From Oceanobacillus jeddahensis (lineage in GTDB: Bacteria > Bacillota > Bacilli > Bacillales > Amphibacillaceae): 64,000 nucleotides of DNA. Shown piece after piece: positions 1 through 9,250 of the stretch. How positions within the stretch are numbered: the stretch's first letter is position 1; the number at the start of each line of letters is the position of its first letter. Below the pieces are notes generated by a model. That model searched no databases. It saw only the letters and a program-made list of their open reading frames with translations, and was not told the DNA's origin. The position numbers and the translations under genes are program-made. The DNA lies in NCBI RefSeq assembly GCF_000750635.1, contig NZ_CCDM010000007.1, positions 62,001-126,000 on the forward strand, read 5' to 3'.

Positions 1-763
1 CTACAACTGGATGGCCCAGTTCTTGCATATGGACACGAATCTGATTCTTTCTTCCGGTCTCCAGCTCCAGTTCTACTAGTGAAAATTGTTGATTTGATTG
101 AATAACCCGGTAACGCGTCGCTGCACGCTGCCCATCATTTTTAACACGGCTGGAATACATTTTATGTGTAGGGCTTTCTTTTAACCACGAAACAATATAC
201 CCCTTTTCTTTTTGAACCCTACCTTCTACTAAAGCAACATAGGTTCTTTCTTTCACAATGTTTTTCCAATTGTTCTGAAGTTTACGTTTCACTTCTTCGC
301 TTTTTGCAAAAACCATCACACCAGAGGTTTCTTTATCCAAGCGGTGAACAACAAAGATCCGGCCCATAGGATTATCTTGTTTCACATAATCCATTAACTG
401 ATGAAATACTGTTTGCCGTCTTTCTTCTTTTGTTGCAATAGAAAGGAGTCCTGCTTCCTTATCAATAACAATAATATCTTCATCCTCATAAACAATGGAC
501 ATGCCAATAAAGACTTCTTGTTTGACAGCCTCTTTATTTTTTAATATTTTAACAATTTGTCCCTTTTCCAGCATGTAATTATGCTGTGTTTGGATACGAT
601 CGTTTACAGAGACCTGTCCTCTAGTCAAAATTGATTTCACAGAATTACGGCTGCGATTCGCTAAAACTTCTCTTAAAAAAGAAATTAGCTCCTGAGCTTC
701 CGTAACCTCATAAGTCAGAAAGGGAGCAGTTTTTTTCGATCGGGGACGTTTTTTGTTTTTCAT
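1..763 (-). CDS. RluA-family pseudouridine synthase (3' end outside window)
   Basis: The gene starts at an ATG at 763 behind an AAAGGAGATTTT ribosome binding site and runs off the left edge, so about 254 codons are visible. The product isomerises uridine to pseudouridine in rRNA or tRNA. Residues about 15-75 look like an S4 RNA-binding domain. The catalytic motif HRLDKETSG lies near residue 140 and contains the conserved aspartate. A later GRKNQIRVHM stretch and the final LGHP are typical of RluA/RluD enzymes. The N-terminus is lysine and arginine rich. The RNA target cannot be told from sequence, because Bacillaceae carry several paralogues (YlyB, YjbO, YhcT types). Confidence 0.9.
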   Translation of the reverse strand, partial: MKNKKRPRSKKTAPFLTYEVTEAQELISFLREVLANRSRNSVKSILTRGQVSVNDRIQTQHNYMLEKGQIVKILKNKEAVKQEVFIGMSIVYEDEDIIVIDKEAGLLSIATKEERRQTVFHQLMDYVKQDNPMGRIFVVHRLDKETSGVMVFAKSEEVKRKLQNNWKNIVKERTYVALVEGRVQKEKGYIVSWLKESPTHKMYSSRVKNDGQRAATRYRVIQSNQQFSLVELELETGRKNQIRVHMQELGHPVV

Positions 764-846
764 TTAAAATCTCCTTTATTCTTTACACGTATGGAATTTC
801 ATTTTCTTCAAACAATTATCAGCAGATTTAACCTTATGGATCGAAT

Positions 847-1077
847 TCAATCTTCATCCTTCACATCGATATCTTCCGGGATCGGCTCGTCTAAGTATGC
901 TTGAATGACCTTCCTATACTTCTCAACCTGTTCAAAATATGTTGTAAATTGTTCTTTATTAATTAAATATTTTTCCCCATCATAAACGGCACGAATCTTA
1001 CCTTGTAATACATAAGCTCGTACAACCGTTTCGTCTATAGATAAATATGCCGCTGTTTCTTCTATTGTTAGATACAT
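847..1077 (-). CDS. Small excisionase/MerR-like helix-turn-helix protein
   Basis: A 76-residue protein. Residues 1-50 fit the HTH_17 (excisionase-type) fold: an N-terminal LTIEETAAYLSIDETVVRAYV helix-turn-helix is followed by a GKIRAVYDGEKYLI wing. The tail is acidic. Its ATG directly abuts the stop codon of the GNAT gene at 1078-1365, so the two are probably co-transcribed and translationally coupled. No phage or integrase gene is nearby, so excision is unlikely and a small DNA-binding regulator is more plausible. Its targets are unknown. Confidence 0.7.
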   Translation of the reverse strand: MYLTIEETAAYLSIDETVVRAYVLQGKIRAVYDGEKYLINKEQFTTYFEQVEKYRKVIQAYLDEPIPEDIDVKDED

Positions 1078-1365
1078 TTATATATATTGTTTTTGAAGGA
1101 CGTCATGATACGCTTCTGTTTTCTGCATTTGTTTTTTCGCAAACGGACATAAAGGGATAATATACTTGTCATTTTCTCTAGCATATTGAACAGCCTGCTC
1201 CAGCAACTGTTGAGCAATCCCCTGGCCTCGGAGTTCTTTTGCCACATACGTATGATCTATAACTAAACGATTCGATCCTGATTGTACAAAAGTAATTTCT
1301 GCTTCTGGATCTCGGATATCCTCCCCAACATAAAATTTTGTTTCTCCTTTATGAATTGTAGCCAT
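1078..1365 (-). CDS. Small GNAT-fold N-acetyltransferase (YjdJ-like)
   Basis: A 95-residue protein of the short GCN5-related acetyltransferase group (Acetyltransf_CG family). It contains VAKELRGQGIAQQLLEQAV, the acetyl-CoA-binding RGxGIA loop and following helix, and IIPLCPFAKKQM, the conserved C-terminal motif of this family. The start follows a TAGGAGGG ribosome binding site. It is the first gene of a two-gene unit with the HTH protein downstream. Members of this family lack a well-defined substrate, so only the acetyl-CoA-binding fold is assigned. Confidence 0.8.
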   Translation of the reverse strand: MATIHKGETKFYVGEDIRDPEAEITFVQSGSNRLVIDHTYVAKELRGQGIAQQLLEQAVQYARENDKYIIPLCPFAKKQMQKTEAYHDVLQKQYI

Positions 1366-1528
1366 TTTAGCCCTCCTAAAATCTCAACATTTCTTTCATT
1401 ATACTCTTTCAAGTTTCACGTCTCAAGGTATTATTTTTGTAAGCGTTTTAAATATTGTGTGTTTTCTTAAAAGGAATTACTAGACGAAACGAAATGCTTC
1501 TTTTTATAATGGACCCTGAGGTGATTTT

Positions 1529-2404
1529 ATGAATCCAATTATCCGACAATTATTACCATCAGATAAAAATTTAATGGAGAACATGTATACAGGTATAGAA
1601 GATGATTATATTATACGCATTTTTGATAAATTATGTACTGGAAATCATGTACTTTTTGGGCTTTTTATAGATAATCAATTGGTCAGTACAGCTGGCTATT
1701 CTCTTTTTTCATCGCACTATGCGATGCTCGGCAGATTGAGAAGCGACCTCCGTTACCAAGGAAATGGCTATTCCAAGCAGCTCACAGAATATATTCGTGA
1801 CCAGGCTTTTCAAGCAGAAGATTTAGACTGGGTAGGCGCAAATACACAAAAACATAACATTCCGGCTCAAAATGTATTGAGCAGCATCCGCTTAGAAAAA
1901 CAGGCCATACTTTATGGGTGCGCAGCGAAAATGCTTGATGGATTATCCGACATAGAGAATGTTTGGCCGGAAATTACCCACCTGGAAGAAAAACAGGAAT
2001 TATTGGATACATACCACGTGAAAGTAAATACGATCTTTCCAATCGAATGCTACTATCCTTTCCCGAGCTCACCGAGGCTTTTTCAAGAAGAACAGATAAA
2101 TAGCTGGCGTTTTTTCCAAGAAGATGGTCTGCCTCCTTTAATTACAAAGAAGGATATAAAAAAAGAGACCTATCTTCACGCCATTTATCCACATAAGGAC
2201 TTATTCCAGCGTCCAGGTCTATGGAAGACCATTGCCAAAGCTCAAAACGAATTGCAAATAGCATGCCCGGATGAAGAAGTCCACGTATGGATTGATATCC
2301 CTGCTTCTTTAATCGATCAGCTGCCTGCCGATCATCCATTTGAATTAGATTCACCGTGGTTCTTGTATGGAATGGATAGAGCAGAATGGGAAAAGCTATC
2401 ATAA
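1529..2404 (+). CDS. GNAT family N-acetyltransferase, 291 aa
   Basis: The N-terminal 150 residues fit a GNAT domain: a beta strand with LFGLFIDNQLVSTAGY is followed by LRSDLRYQGNGYSKQLTEYI, the acetyl-CoA pyrophosphate-binding loop. The C-terminal 140 residues show no motif I recognise and may form a substrate-binding extension, so the protein is longer than the usual 150-180 residues. The ATG follows a TGAGGTGA ribosome binding site. It is a single-gene unit ended by the hairpin at 2418-2457. The substrate is unknown. Confidence 0.75.
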   Translation: MNPIIRQLLPSDKNLMENMYTGIEDDYIIRIFDKLCTGNHVLFGLFIDNQLVSTAGYSLFSSHYAMLGRLRSDLRYQGNGYSKQLTEYIRDQAFQAEDLDWVGANTQKHNIPAQNVLSSIRLEKQAILYGCAAKMLDGLSDIENVWPEITHLEEKQELLDTYHVKVNTIFPIECYYPFPSSPRLFQEEQINSWRFFQEDGLPPLITKKDIKKETYLHAIYPHKDLFQRPGLWKTIAKAQNELQIACPDEEVHVWIDIPASLIDQLPADHPFELDSPWFLYGMDRAEWEKLS

Positions 2405-2417
2405 ATCTACCCCTTTA

Positions 2418-2457
2418 AAAAACGCGGCAGTGTTTGACATACATTGCCGCGTTTTCC
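2418..2457. terminator. Bidirectional rho-independent terminator
   Basis: The stem AAAACGCGGCA pairs with TGCCGCGTTTT around a roughly 15-base loop with A-rich and T-rich flanks. It sits between the convergent GNAT gene and the nuclease-like lipoprotein gene and can serve both. Confidence 0.85.
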
Positions 2458-2468
2458 TTGTTCAAGCT

Positions 2469-2999
2469 TTAATATTCATTAAACCTGCTCTCTACATATC
2501 CGGGAATAGACCAAATATTGTCCTCTTTTTCCCTCGCCTCTTCCTGCGCTTCCTCCAGCTCTTCTAAATACTTTGTATTAGGCTCATACACAAAAGCAAC
2601 TCTTGCATAGCCCTCTTCTACTAATAGCTGATTAACATTTTCATCGTCTACCCAGATATAAGCAAGCATTCGATCATAATCATCTCTTTCCGGACTGCCT
2701 CTTTCTAATTCGACCGTCTCTCCTTCAGGCATCAGCTCTTTAGCAAAATCACTTGCTTCTTCTCCAAATGGCTGCACTTCTGAATCAGGCTTCACACTTT
2801 CTGGTGTATCAATTAAAAGTAAGCGAACGCGCTCTCTTGATCCATCTTCTAAATGAACAATAACCGTATCGCCGTCCACCACCCGTTCAACGGTAACCAA
2901 TTCTCTATCTTCTGCAGGCTCTCCACCTTCTAAAAATTCAAGCAGCCCGCATCCTGTTAAAAGAAACAGAAATGCAAGCAAAATAAATATCTTTTTCAT
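2469..2999 (-). CDS. Thermonuclease (SNase-like) family lipoprotein
   Basis: A 176-residue protein. Residues 1-17 form a lipoprotein signal ending in the lipobox LLTGC, so the mature protein should be anchored outside the membrane. The rest is a staphylococcal nuclease fold: VVDGDTVIVHL carries the conserved Asp-Gly-Asp of the calcium site, RVRLLLIDTPE carries the catalytic arginine and aspartate, and ERDDYDRMLAYIWVD carries the second active-site segment. It probably cleaves extracellular nucleic acids. The start at 2999 is chosen over an in-frame GTG three bases upstream because of its spacing from the AAGGA site. Confidence 0.88.
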   Translation of the reverse strand: MKKIFILLAFLFLLTGCGLLEFLEGGEPAEDRELVTVERVVDGDTVIVHLEDGSRERVRLLLIDTPESVKPDSEVQPFGEEASDFAKELMPEGETVELERGSPERDDYDRMLAYIWVDDENVNQLLVEEGYARVAFVYEPNTKYLEELEEAQEEAREKEDNIWSIPGYVESRFNEY

Positions 3000-3040
3000 C
3001 ACTTACATCCTTACCCTTATCGATATTCTTTCACTAGCTA

Positions 3041-3994
3041 TTAATACCCGCGTTCATGTTGATAGAGATTGATCGATGGCGTTTCTCCATTCACATAACT
3101 TTTTAAATTTGGTATAAATATATCTTCAATAACACGCTGATTATAAAACTCTGTTGCTCCCGCAGTATGTGGTGTTAAAATAACATTTTCCATTTCCCAA
3201 AGCGGACTGGAATTTTCTAATGGTTCATTTTCAAATACATCCAGACCAGCACCAGCAATTTCATTATTCTGAAGCGCCTCGATTAACGCTTTCTCGTCAA
3301 CAATCGCACCGCGGCCTATGTTAACAAAGAAAGCATCTTCTTTCATCTGCTTAAATTGTTCCTCACCTATCAGATGATGCGTATCCTCTGTTAATGGTAA
3401 AGTAACAACAACATAATCACTTTTCGGAAGCACTTGGTCTAACTGGTCAGGCTGGTACATTTCATCAACGTTATCGACAGCTTTTCCGGAATGGCGGACT
3501 CCAAGCACCTTCATCCCAAAAGCTTTTGCGATTTTAGCTGTTTCTTGTCCTATTTTTCCAACTCCAAGAACTGCTATTGTCTTGTTATGAATTTCGCCCC
3601 GAAGGCCAGCATGATGCCACACCTTTTCTTGCTGCTGTCTAACATACGTATGAATTAAGCGTGTAAATCCCAAAATATACGCAAAAATTGTTTCGGAAAT
3701 AGGATAGCTATGTACTCCATTAGCACTTGTCAGTTTAATGTCCTTTTCCACAATTTTATCCAAATTTAAGGAGTCAACGCCTGCACTCCAGGATTGTACC
3801 CACTTTAGATTGCTGCTTTCCAAGTACGTACGCTCTTGATCTTTTTGCCAATTAACAAGAATTTCTGCTTTTTTTAGAATGTCATCAGAAAGCTCTTTTC
3901 CGACATATACCTCCCAATCTGGAGCAATTTCCTTAATTTCTTTGACATACTTATCCTTTAAATTTAAATGAATTGCCATTGTCCGTTTCGCCAT
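3041..3994 (-). CDS. D-2-hydroxyacid dehydrogenase family protein
   Basis: A 317-residue NAD(P)-dependent dehydrogenase of the phosphoglycerate/D-lactate dehydrogenase superfamily. The nucleotide-binding motif is VLGVGKIGQETAK near residue 142. The catalytic set is visible as NIGRGAIVDE (arginine), FENEPLE (glutamate) and LTPHTAG (histidine). The ribosome binding site GCAGGAGGATAT precedes the ATG. It stands alone between the nuclease gene and the divergent yojN. The substrate, likely a 2-keto or 2-hydroxy acid such as glyoxylate or hydroxypyruvate, cannot be fixed from sequence. A second, clearly different member lies at 46990-47949. Confidence 0.88.
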   Translation of the reverse strand: MAKRTMAIHLNLKDKYVKEIKEIAPDWEVYVGKELSDDILKKAEILVNWQKDQERTYLESSNLKWVQSWSAGVDSLNLDKIVEKDIKLTSANGVHSYPISETIFAYILGFTRLIHTYVRQQQEKVWHHAGLRGEIHNKTIAVLGVGKIGQETAKIAKAFGMKVLGVRHSGKAVDNVDEMYQPDQLDQVLPKSDYVVVTLPLTEDTHHLIGEEQFKQMKEDAFFVNIGRGAIVDEKALIEALQNNEIAGAGLDVFENEPLENSSPLWEMENVILTPHTAGATEFYNQRVIEDIFIPNLKSYVNGETPSINLYQHERGY

Positions 3995-4213
3995 ATATCC
4001 TCCTGCCCGACACCATTTTTCCTTTATAACCGATGGTATCCTTCTTTTTGTAATAGTTATATTTATCTTAGCAATTGCTTATCAATATCGCAACGACTGC
4101 GCATTCTTTGTATTTTTGCAGCACTAGTAATACAATTATGATCGGAGCTTATATGTTCAGAAACACTACTAAAAACGGAATCATTGTCGTTGATTTCGAA
4201 AGGAGAAACAATC

Positions 4214-5083
4214 ATGACCGCAATTCAATTACCAAAGGCAGTTCAGGAGCTGCTGGAAAATAATAAAAAACAAACAACAGATCGTGAGGAGCTCATTCGT
4301 TCCGGCGGATACCTCCCTCCTAGTGAAGAATTATTAATTGATGCGATTGTTGCCTTAAGCATGGGCAAAAACATTTTATTAAAAGGACCGACCGGAGCAG
4401 GAAAAACAAAATTTGCAGAAACACTTTCCTCTCTTTTTGAGCGTCCTATGTACAGTGTAAACTGTTCTGTAGACTTGGATGCTGAAAGTTTAATGGGGTT
4501 CAAAACACTTGCTTATGAAGAAGAGAAGCAAACGATCCAATTTGTCCCTGGGCCAGTTACTAATGCAATGAAACAAGGAACTTTTCTTTATATCGATGAA
4601 ATTAATATGGCTAAGCCGGAAACATTACCATTGATTAATGGTGTTTTAGATTACCGCCGGACAATTACCAATCCTTTCACTAACGAAATCGTTACAGCGG
4701 TAGAAGGCTTTGGCGTAATTGCAGCAATTAACGAAGGTTATATTGGAACAGTTCCTTTAAACGAAGCACTTAAAAACCGCTTTATCGTTATTGATGTGCC
4801 TTATATTCAAGGAGAACAATTGGAACAATTAATAGCTGATACCACCAACCTGGCAGATAAGCAGCTAATCGAGCGTTTTGTTACGTTATCTAACGATCTC
4901 ATTACAGCAGTTAGCCAAGGAAAGTTAGCAGAAGACGCTGCTTCCATCCGCGCCTTGCTGGATGCTTGTGATCTCTCGACGTACCTGCCGCCTAAACGGG
5001 CTATTTTACGGAGCATTGTTGATAAACTGGATGAAGATCGTGAGAAAGCATTTGTAGAGAATTTAGCAGACACATTATTTTAA
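4214..5083 (+). CDS. yojN: MoxR-type AAA+ ATPase, YojN-like
   Basis: A 289-residue AAA+ ATPase. Walker A is GPTGAGKT at about residues 58-65, Walker B is FLYIDEIN near 120, and KNRFIVIDVP gives the sensor/arginine-finger region. The family (MoxR/CbbQ) acts with a von Willebrand factor A partner as a chaperone that remodels or activates other proteins, often by metal insertion. That partner is encoded 34 bases downstream (yojO). The ATG at 4214 is chosen because GAAAGGAGAAAC lies just upstream; an in-frame codon at 4184 has no such site. The Bacillus subtilis pair yojN-yojO has the same order. Confidence 0.88.
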   Translation: MTAIQLPKAVQELLENNKKQTTDREELIRSGGYLPPSEELLIDAIVALSMGKNILLKGPTGAGKTKFAETLSSLFERPMYSVNCSVDLDAESLMGFKTLAYEEEKQTIQFVPGPVTNAMKQGTFLYIDEINMAKPETLPLINGVLDYRRTITNPFTNEIVTAVEGFGVIAAINEGYIGTVPLNEALKNRFIVIDVPYIQGEQLEQLIADTTNLADKQLIERFVTLSNDLITAVSQGKLAEDAASIRALLDACDLSTYLPPKRAILRSIVDKLDEDREKAFVENLADTLF

Positions 5084-5117
5084 TTAAAGAGGAAGTTCCA
5101 AAAGGAGTAACTTTGAT

Positions 5118-7031
5118 ATGTATCGATTTCACCAAACAAAAGTTGACACCCATTTATTTATGCAATTGCAGGATCTGACGACTGTTTTAGCTAAAAATGA
5201 ACAGCTGCAATTCGAGTCCAGCTTTGGTTCCTTTATTGATGTAGTAGAAAACAAAGTAACAGCCAGCCGTTTTTGGGACCGGCTCCCCTCAGAAACACAG
5301 GAAGCCGGAGCTAAATCAGATGTTATCCTGCGAACATTAGGTACGATGCATCAGACAGATGTAAAAAACCTGCAGCAATTTAAAGAGGATATACAAGATT
5401 CCCTGCTTCCCAGATTCGCTATACAACTATTGACTTTATTAGAAGATATTCGTTTAGAGGATGCCATTCGCAAAAAACGACCTGGTACAAAGCAACATTT
5501 CGCTTATCGGCAACAATATTTCCACCATTATTTCACCACACAGCTGCAGTCTAATGTTACACGCAGTTATGCGACAGATGAAATATTTTGTATGGTTTAT
5601 TTACAACTATTTGCCAACCAGCCAGATCCAAGCTTTCCCCGCGTGAAAGAAAAACAATTGGATATGCTGGACCGTTTAAAACCGTATTTATACAGCGTCT
5701 TTGAAACAAGACATACACGTGATAATATTTCCTTAACAAAAAAAATTGTACAGAAAATGCAACAAGCAGGCTACACGGATTCGATTCATGAATACTTTAT
5801 TCTGCCAGTCGGACACGTGGAGGCGTATGAAAAAAATACACTATTTGATGAATTAACACGCACCGATCCACTGGTAAATGATGATCAACAAGAAGAAACA
5901 AACGAAGAAAATGAATACTTTGATGAGACTTTCTCTACCTGGCATCGGGAAAATAAAAATGATGACCGCAAGCAAAATTTTCTGCAATTCGAATTAGAAC
6001 AAGGAACCAAAACCTCCATGCTTGGCAGTGGAGCTCGTGAAACAGAGGATGGCGATCAGGCTATGGCTGCGATTCAGGGAGCTTCAGGTCAAAGTAAGCA
6101 AAATGATTATTCAGATAAAGAAACGTTAACGAAAGAAGAAAGTTCTTCTGAAAACAGCAGCGGATCAAGCTTTGGTAAAGAAAATGAACATGCACAAATG
6201 TTTACCGAATATGCAGAAGTCCCTACAACAGATGAGGAGCTGCAGTACCGGGAGTTTGTGGAGGAAATTGATCCTTATAAAAGAAAACTGGCTAAAACCA
6301 TTCAATTAACGTTGGAGCATAAACAAGATGCACCTCGGACAAATTTATTGTTTGGCCGGCTCTCTAAAAAACTGCTCCCTGTCTTTTTAGAAGATTCTCC
6401 ACGTGTATTTTATAAAAAAGAACAAGAATCCAAGGAATTTGATGCTGTTTTTACCTTATTAATTGATTGTTCCGCTTCAATGGAGAATAAGATGGAAGAA
6501 ACGAAACGCGGAGTAACCTTGTTTCATGAAGTATTGAAAGAATTGCGCATCCCGCATGAAATTATCGGTTTTTGGGAAGATGCAAATAAAGTTAGTGAAA
6601 ACTATCAGCCAAACTATCTCCAATATATCCAAACATTAGAAGATTCCCTGTATAAAGAACAAGGAGCTAAAATTATACAGCTGGAAGCACAAGAGGATAA
6701 TCGAGATGGTTTTAGCATCCGTCATGTTACCAAAAAATTAATTAATCGAAATGAGAAAAATAAATTTCTGCTGGTCTTTTCCGATGGACAGCCGGCAGCT
6801 TCCGACTATGATCAGAATGGTATTGTGGATACGTATCAAGCTGTAGCCAACGCTCGAAAGCATCAAATTGATGTAGTTGGAATGTTTCTCGCAAACGGAC
6901 AGATTGAAGAGAATGATGACACGATGATGCAAAATATCTACGGGAAAGAACGGATTATGGTTCCAGATGTGAGTGCTCTGCCAGAGCATTTCACCCCTCT
7001 GCTCAAACGCTTATTATTGAAGGCACTTTAA
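5118..7031 (+). CDS. yojO: VWA-domain protein, YojO-like partner of YojN
   Basis: A 637-residue protein. The N-terminal 250 residues are helical and resemble the CobT/NorD-like part of MoxR partner proteins. A low-complexity acidic and serine-rich linker spans about residues 255-370. The C-terminal 200 residues form a von Willebrand A domain whose metal-ion site begins with LLIDCSASMENK (the DxSxS motif), followed by LLVFSDGQP. It probably recruits substrate to the AAA+ partner encoded just upstream. The ribosome binding site AAAGGAGTAAC precedes the ATG. A terminator at 7037-7073 closes the two-gene operon. Confidence 0.87.
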   Translation: MYRFHQTKVDTHLFMQLQDLTTVLAKNEQLQFESSFGSFIDVVENKVTASRFWDRLPSETQEAGAKSDVILRTLGTMHQTDVKNLQQFKEDIQDSLLPRFAIQLLTLLEDIRLEDAIRKKRPGTKQHFAYRQQYFHHYFTTQLQSNVTRSYATDEIFCMVYLQLFANQPDPSFPRVKEKQLDMLDRLKPYLYSVFETRHTRDNISLTKKIVQKMQQAGYTDSIHEYFILPVGHVEAYEKNTLFDELTRTDPLVNDDQQEETNEENEYFDETFSTWHRENKNDDRKQNFLQFELEQGTKTSMLGSGARETEDGDQAMAAIQGASGQSKQNDYSDKETLTKEESSSENSSGSSFGKENEHAQMFTEYAEVPTTDEELQYREFVEEIDPYKRKLAKTIQLTLEHKQDAPRTNLLFGRLSKKLLPVFLEDSPRVFYKKEQESKEFDAVFTLLIDCSASMENKMEETKRGVTLFHEVLKELRIPHEIIGFWEDANKVSENYQPNYLQYIQTLEDSLYKEQGAKIIQLEAQEDNRDGFSIRHVTKKLINRNEKNKFLLVFSDGQPAASDYDQNGIVDTYQAVANARKHQIDVVGMFLANGQIEENDDTMMQNIYGKERIMVPDVSALPEHFTPLLKRLLLKAL

Positions 7032-7036
7032 TCACG

Positions 7037-7073
7037 TAAAGGACAGCATTTCATGCAAATGCTGTCCTTTTTA
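7037..7073 (+). terminator. Rho-independent terminator after yojO
   Basis: The arms AAAGGACAGCATTT and AAATGCTGTCCTTT enclose a short CATGC-type loop and are followed by TTTT, 6 bases after the yojO stop. Confidence 0.9.
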
Positions 7074-7108
7074 ATAAATACAAATATATATTATTTTTCT
7101 GAATTTAA

Positions 7109-7224
7109 CTCAACTTTCGCACCTTAAAAAGAAACTTCCTTTCTATAGAAACAAGAGTTGATTGTTCCTTCGATAACTAAGAATAGCAAGATATATATGC
7201 TTATTCTTAGGCGCGAAAGTTGAG
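7109..7224. mobile_element. 116-bp MITE-like element (short relative of 52249-53023)
   Basis: It begins with CTCAACTTTCGCACCTT and ends with the inverse, AGGCGCGAAAGTTGAG, giving a terminal inverted repeat of about 16 bp with one mismatch. Both end segments (about 60 bp left, 50 bp right) closely match the ends of the 775-bp element at 52249-53023, but the interior is missing. It encodes nothing and lies between yojO and the EIIC-like gene. No clear target duplication is visible, so it may be an old or internally deleted copy. Confidence 0.75.
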
Positions 7225-7260
7225 AATCAAATATTCATACTAACATTTTTTATATAGTTA

Positions 7261-8286
7261 TTATTGCACTTCCATATGCAAGTCGCCTGTTTTTGCCCAG
7301 CCTTTCATGCGTAACGCTTGATATGTCATAACGGAAATAATTGCCGGTGTGATGACACCAACTACAATATACATTATTAAAACGCTGATACCTTGATTGG
7401 CTAAAATATTTAAAGGTGCAATAAAGGAGTTTAACCCTAAACCGGCAAGTTCATAAGGTACTTCAAAATCAAATATTAAAATAGCTATTGGTGCACATAT
7501 AATCGATGATGCGAACGGTCCGATAACTAAGCGCGGATTCTTAACAATGTTCGGAACCTGCACTTTTGGTGTTAAGAAGAACTGGGCAATGTTCGCACCT
7601 AAATTGTTTTGTCTTATCGACATGGCTGTAAACCCTACAAATTGAGCAGTACAACCAATTAAAGCAGCAGCACTTGATACGGGATCAAGCTGCAACGCAA
7701 TGGCTATTGCTGCAGAGGATGCAGGTGACATTAAAAAGATGCTCCAAATTAATGAAATAACGATAGCTGAAACAAATGGTGAGCCTGTAGTTGAGTTAGC
7801 AATTATCTGACTAATCCGCTCAAGTAAAGGTGTTGTTACAGCAGCTAAACCTACTCCAGCAACGCCACCGACAAAAATAGAACAAAATGGAATTGCCATC
7901 ATATCGAGTGATGTCTTCCCTGTTACACGCTTCCCAACCCATGTAGCAATAACCGCAGCCAGAACTGCACTAATCGGTTGTCCTGTAATTAACGTCCACT
8001 CTCCATTCGTCATGGATAATGCATTCGCACCAACTGTACTGGAAGCCATCGCTCCAAAAATAACCAATGTATTTCCCCCAAGCTGATAAGCTATTCCAGC
8101 ACCAATCGCTGGAGCCAGCATCAGTTGAGCAGCGTTACCAATTAATAGAAAACCTTCCCACCCTGTAAACGTTCCGATTGTTTCAATTAACAATCCAATA
8201 CCAAGTGTCACTAATACGGCATTTGCCAACCCTTGTGACGCTTTGTACATTCGATCAATTATGTATTTCTTTGTTGATTCTTTCAC
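7261..8286 (-). CDS. PTS EIIC-like membrane protein (PTS_EIIC_2 family)
   Basis: A 341-residue hydrophobic protein with about ten membrane segments and glycine/alanine-rich helices such as AAQLMLAPAIGAGIAYQLGG. It fits the PTS_EIIC_2 family, membrane proteins related to the sugar-permease subunit of the phosphotransferase system but found without EIIA or EIIB domains. No phosphorylatable histidine or cysteine domain is attached. It is transcribed divergently from the fructose operon, about 215 bases away, so shared regulation by FruR or a sugar signal is possible. The transported compound is unknown. Confidence 0.75.
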   Translation of the reverse strand: MKESTKKYIIDRMYKASQGLANAVLVTLGIGLLIETIGTFTGWEGFLLIGNAAQLMLAPAIGAGIAYQLGGNTLVIFGAMASSTVGANALSMTNGEWTLITGQPISAVLAAVIATWVGKRVTGKTSLDMMAIPFCSIFVGGVAGVGLAAVTTPLLERISQIIANSTTGSPFVSAIVISLIWSIFLMSPASSAAIAIALQLDPVSSAAALIGCTAQFVGFTAMSIRQNNLGANIAQFFLTPKVQVPNIVKNPRLVIGPFASSIICAPIAILIFDFEVPYELAGLGLNSFIAPLNILANQGISVLIMYIVVGVITPAIISVMTYQALRMKGWAKTGDLHMEVQ

Positions 8287-8503
8287 TTTCTTTACCTCCT
8301 AAAATTTTTCTTTCATTCCTTTTCTTTGAATTAGTGGGAAATGTTATTCAATTCTAAATAGAAAGTGCTACTCATAATAAACCTATTTTTTATCCAAGTC
8401 AATCATAATTTTTACTGCATGTTTAGTCATCAAATAATCCGTGAACGATTTTGGTTGTTTCCGAATGAATTTAATGGTATTATAAAATCAAGAGGTGAAG
8501 ATC

Positions 8504-9250
8504 ATGCTAACAGATGAACGCCATCAATTTATTTTACGTCGCCTAAATGAAAGCGGTGTAGTTAAGTCTGTTGATTTAATCGAGAGCCTTGACTGCTCCG
8601 AATCCACTATACGTAGGGATCTCGCGTATTTGGAAGAAAAAGGCCTCCTCTTACGAATACATGGAGGAGCAAAATTAAACGCTACATTTGGAGCAGAATT
8701 AACGTATCAGGAAAAAACAGTCAAAAACAGTCAACAAAAAAAGAACATAGGGAGGTATGCCGTCTCACTTTTAGAAGAGAATGATGTCATTTATTTAGAT
8801 GCAGGTACGACTACACTGGAAATGATTCCATTTCTTACAGATTCGTCGATTACCGTTGTTACAAACGGTATTGCCCATGCTTCAATGCTTGCAGACAGGC
8901 AAATTGAAGCTTACCTCGTAGGCGGTAAATTAAAGCATTCTACAAAAGCGATGGTAGGCGCACCTAGTCAACGTTCTTTAATGAATTATCAATTCACCAA
9001 AGCCTTTCTCGGTGTAGATAGTATTGATATGACCTATGGCTGTACAACACCAGATCCTGAGGAAGCATCGATGAAACAATTAGCCATTGAACGGGCTTCA
9101 GACACTTATTTTCTTGCAGATGATAGTAAATGGAATAAAGTCAGCTTTGCAAAGATATGTGATTTTTCCGATGTAACGTTTATTACAAATAAAATATCCA
9201 CCATACATCAACCGTATTTAAATCACACAACAATTTTGGAGGTAGATTAG
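8504..9250 (+). CDS. fruR: DeoR-family regulator of the fructose operon
   Basis: A 248-residue repressor. Residues 1-55 form the DeoR winged helix-turn-helix (ERHQFILRRLNESGVVKSVDL, SESTIRRDLAYLEEKG). The rest is the sugar-phosphate sensor domain, with DAGTTTLEMIPFL and VTNGIAHA as in other DeoRC domains. The start at 8504 is preferred to a GTG at 8495 because that GTG is part of the AGAGGTGA ribosome binding site. It is the first gene of fruR-fruK-fruA and abuts fruK without a gap. By analogy it senses fructose 1-phosphate. Confidence 0.88.
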   Translation: MLTDERHQFILRRLNESGVVKSVDLIESLDCSESTIRRDLAYLEEKGLLLRIHGGAKLNATFGAELTYQEKTVKNSQQKKNIGRYAVSLLEENDVIYLDAGTTTLEMIPFLTDSSITVVTNGIAHASMLADRQIEAYLVGGKLKHSTKAMVGAPSQRSLMNYQFTKAFLGVDSIDMTYGCTTPDPEEASMKQLAIERASDTYFLADDSKWNKVSFAKICDFSDVTFITNKISTIHQPYLNHTTILEVD

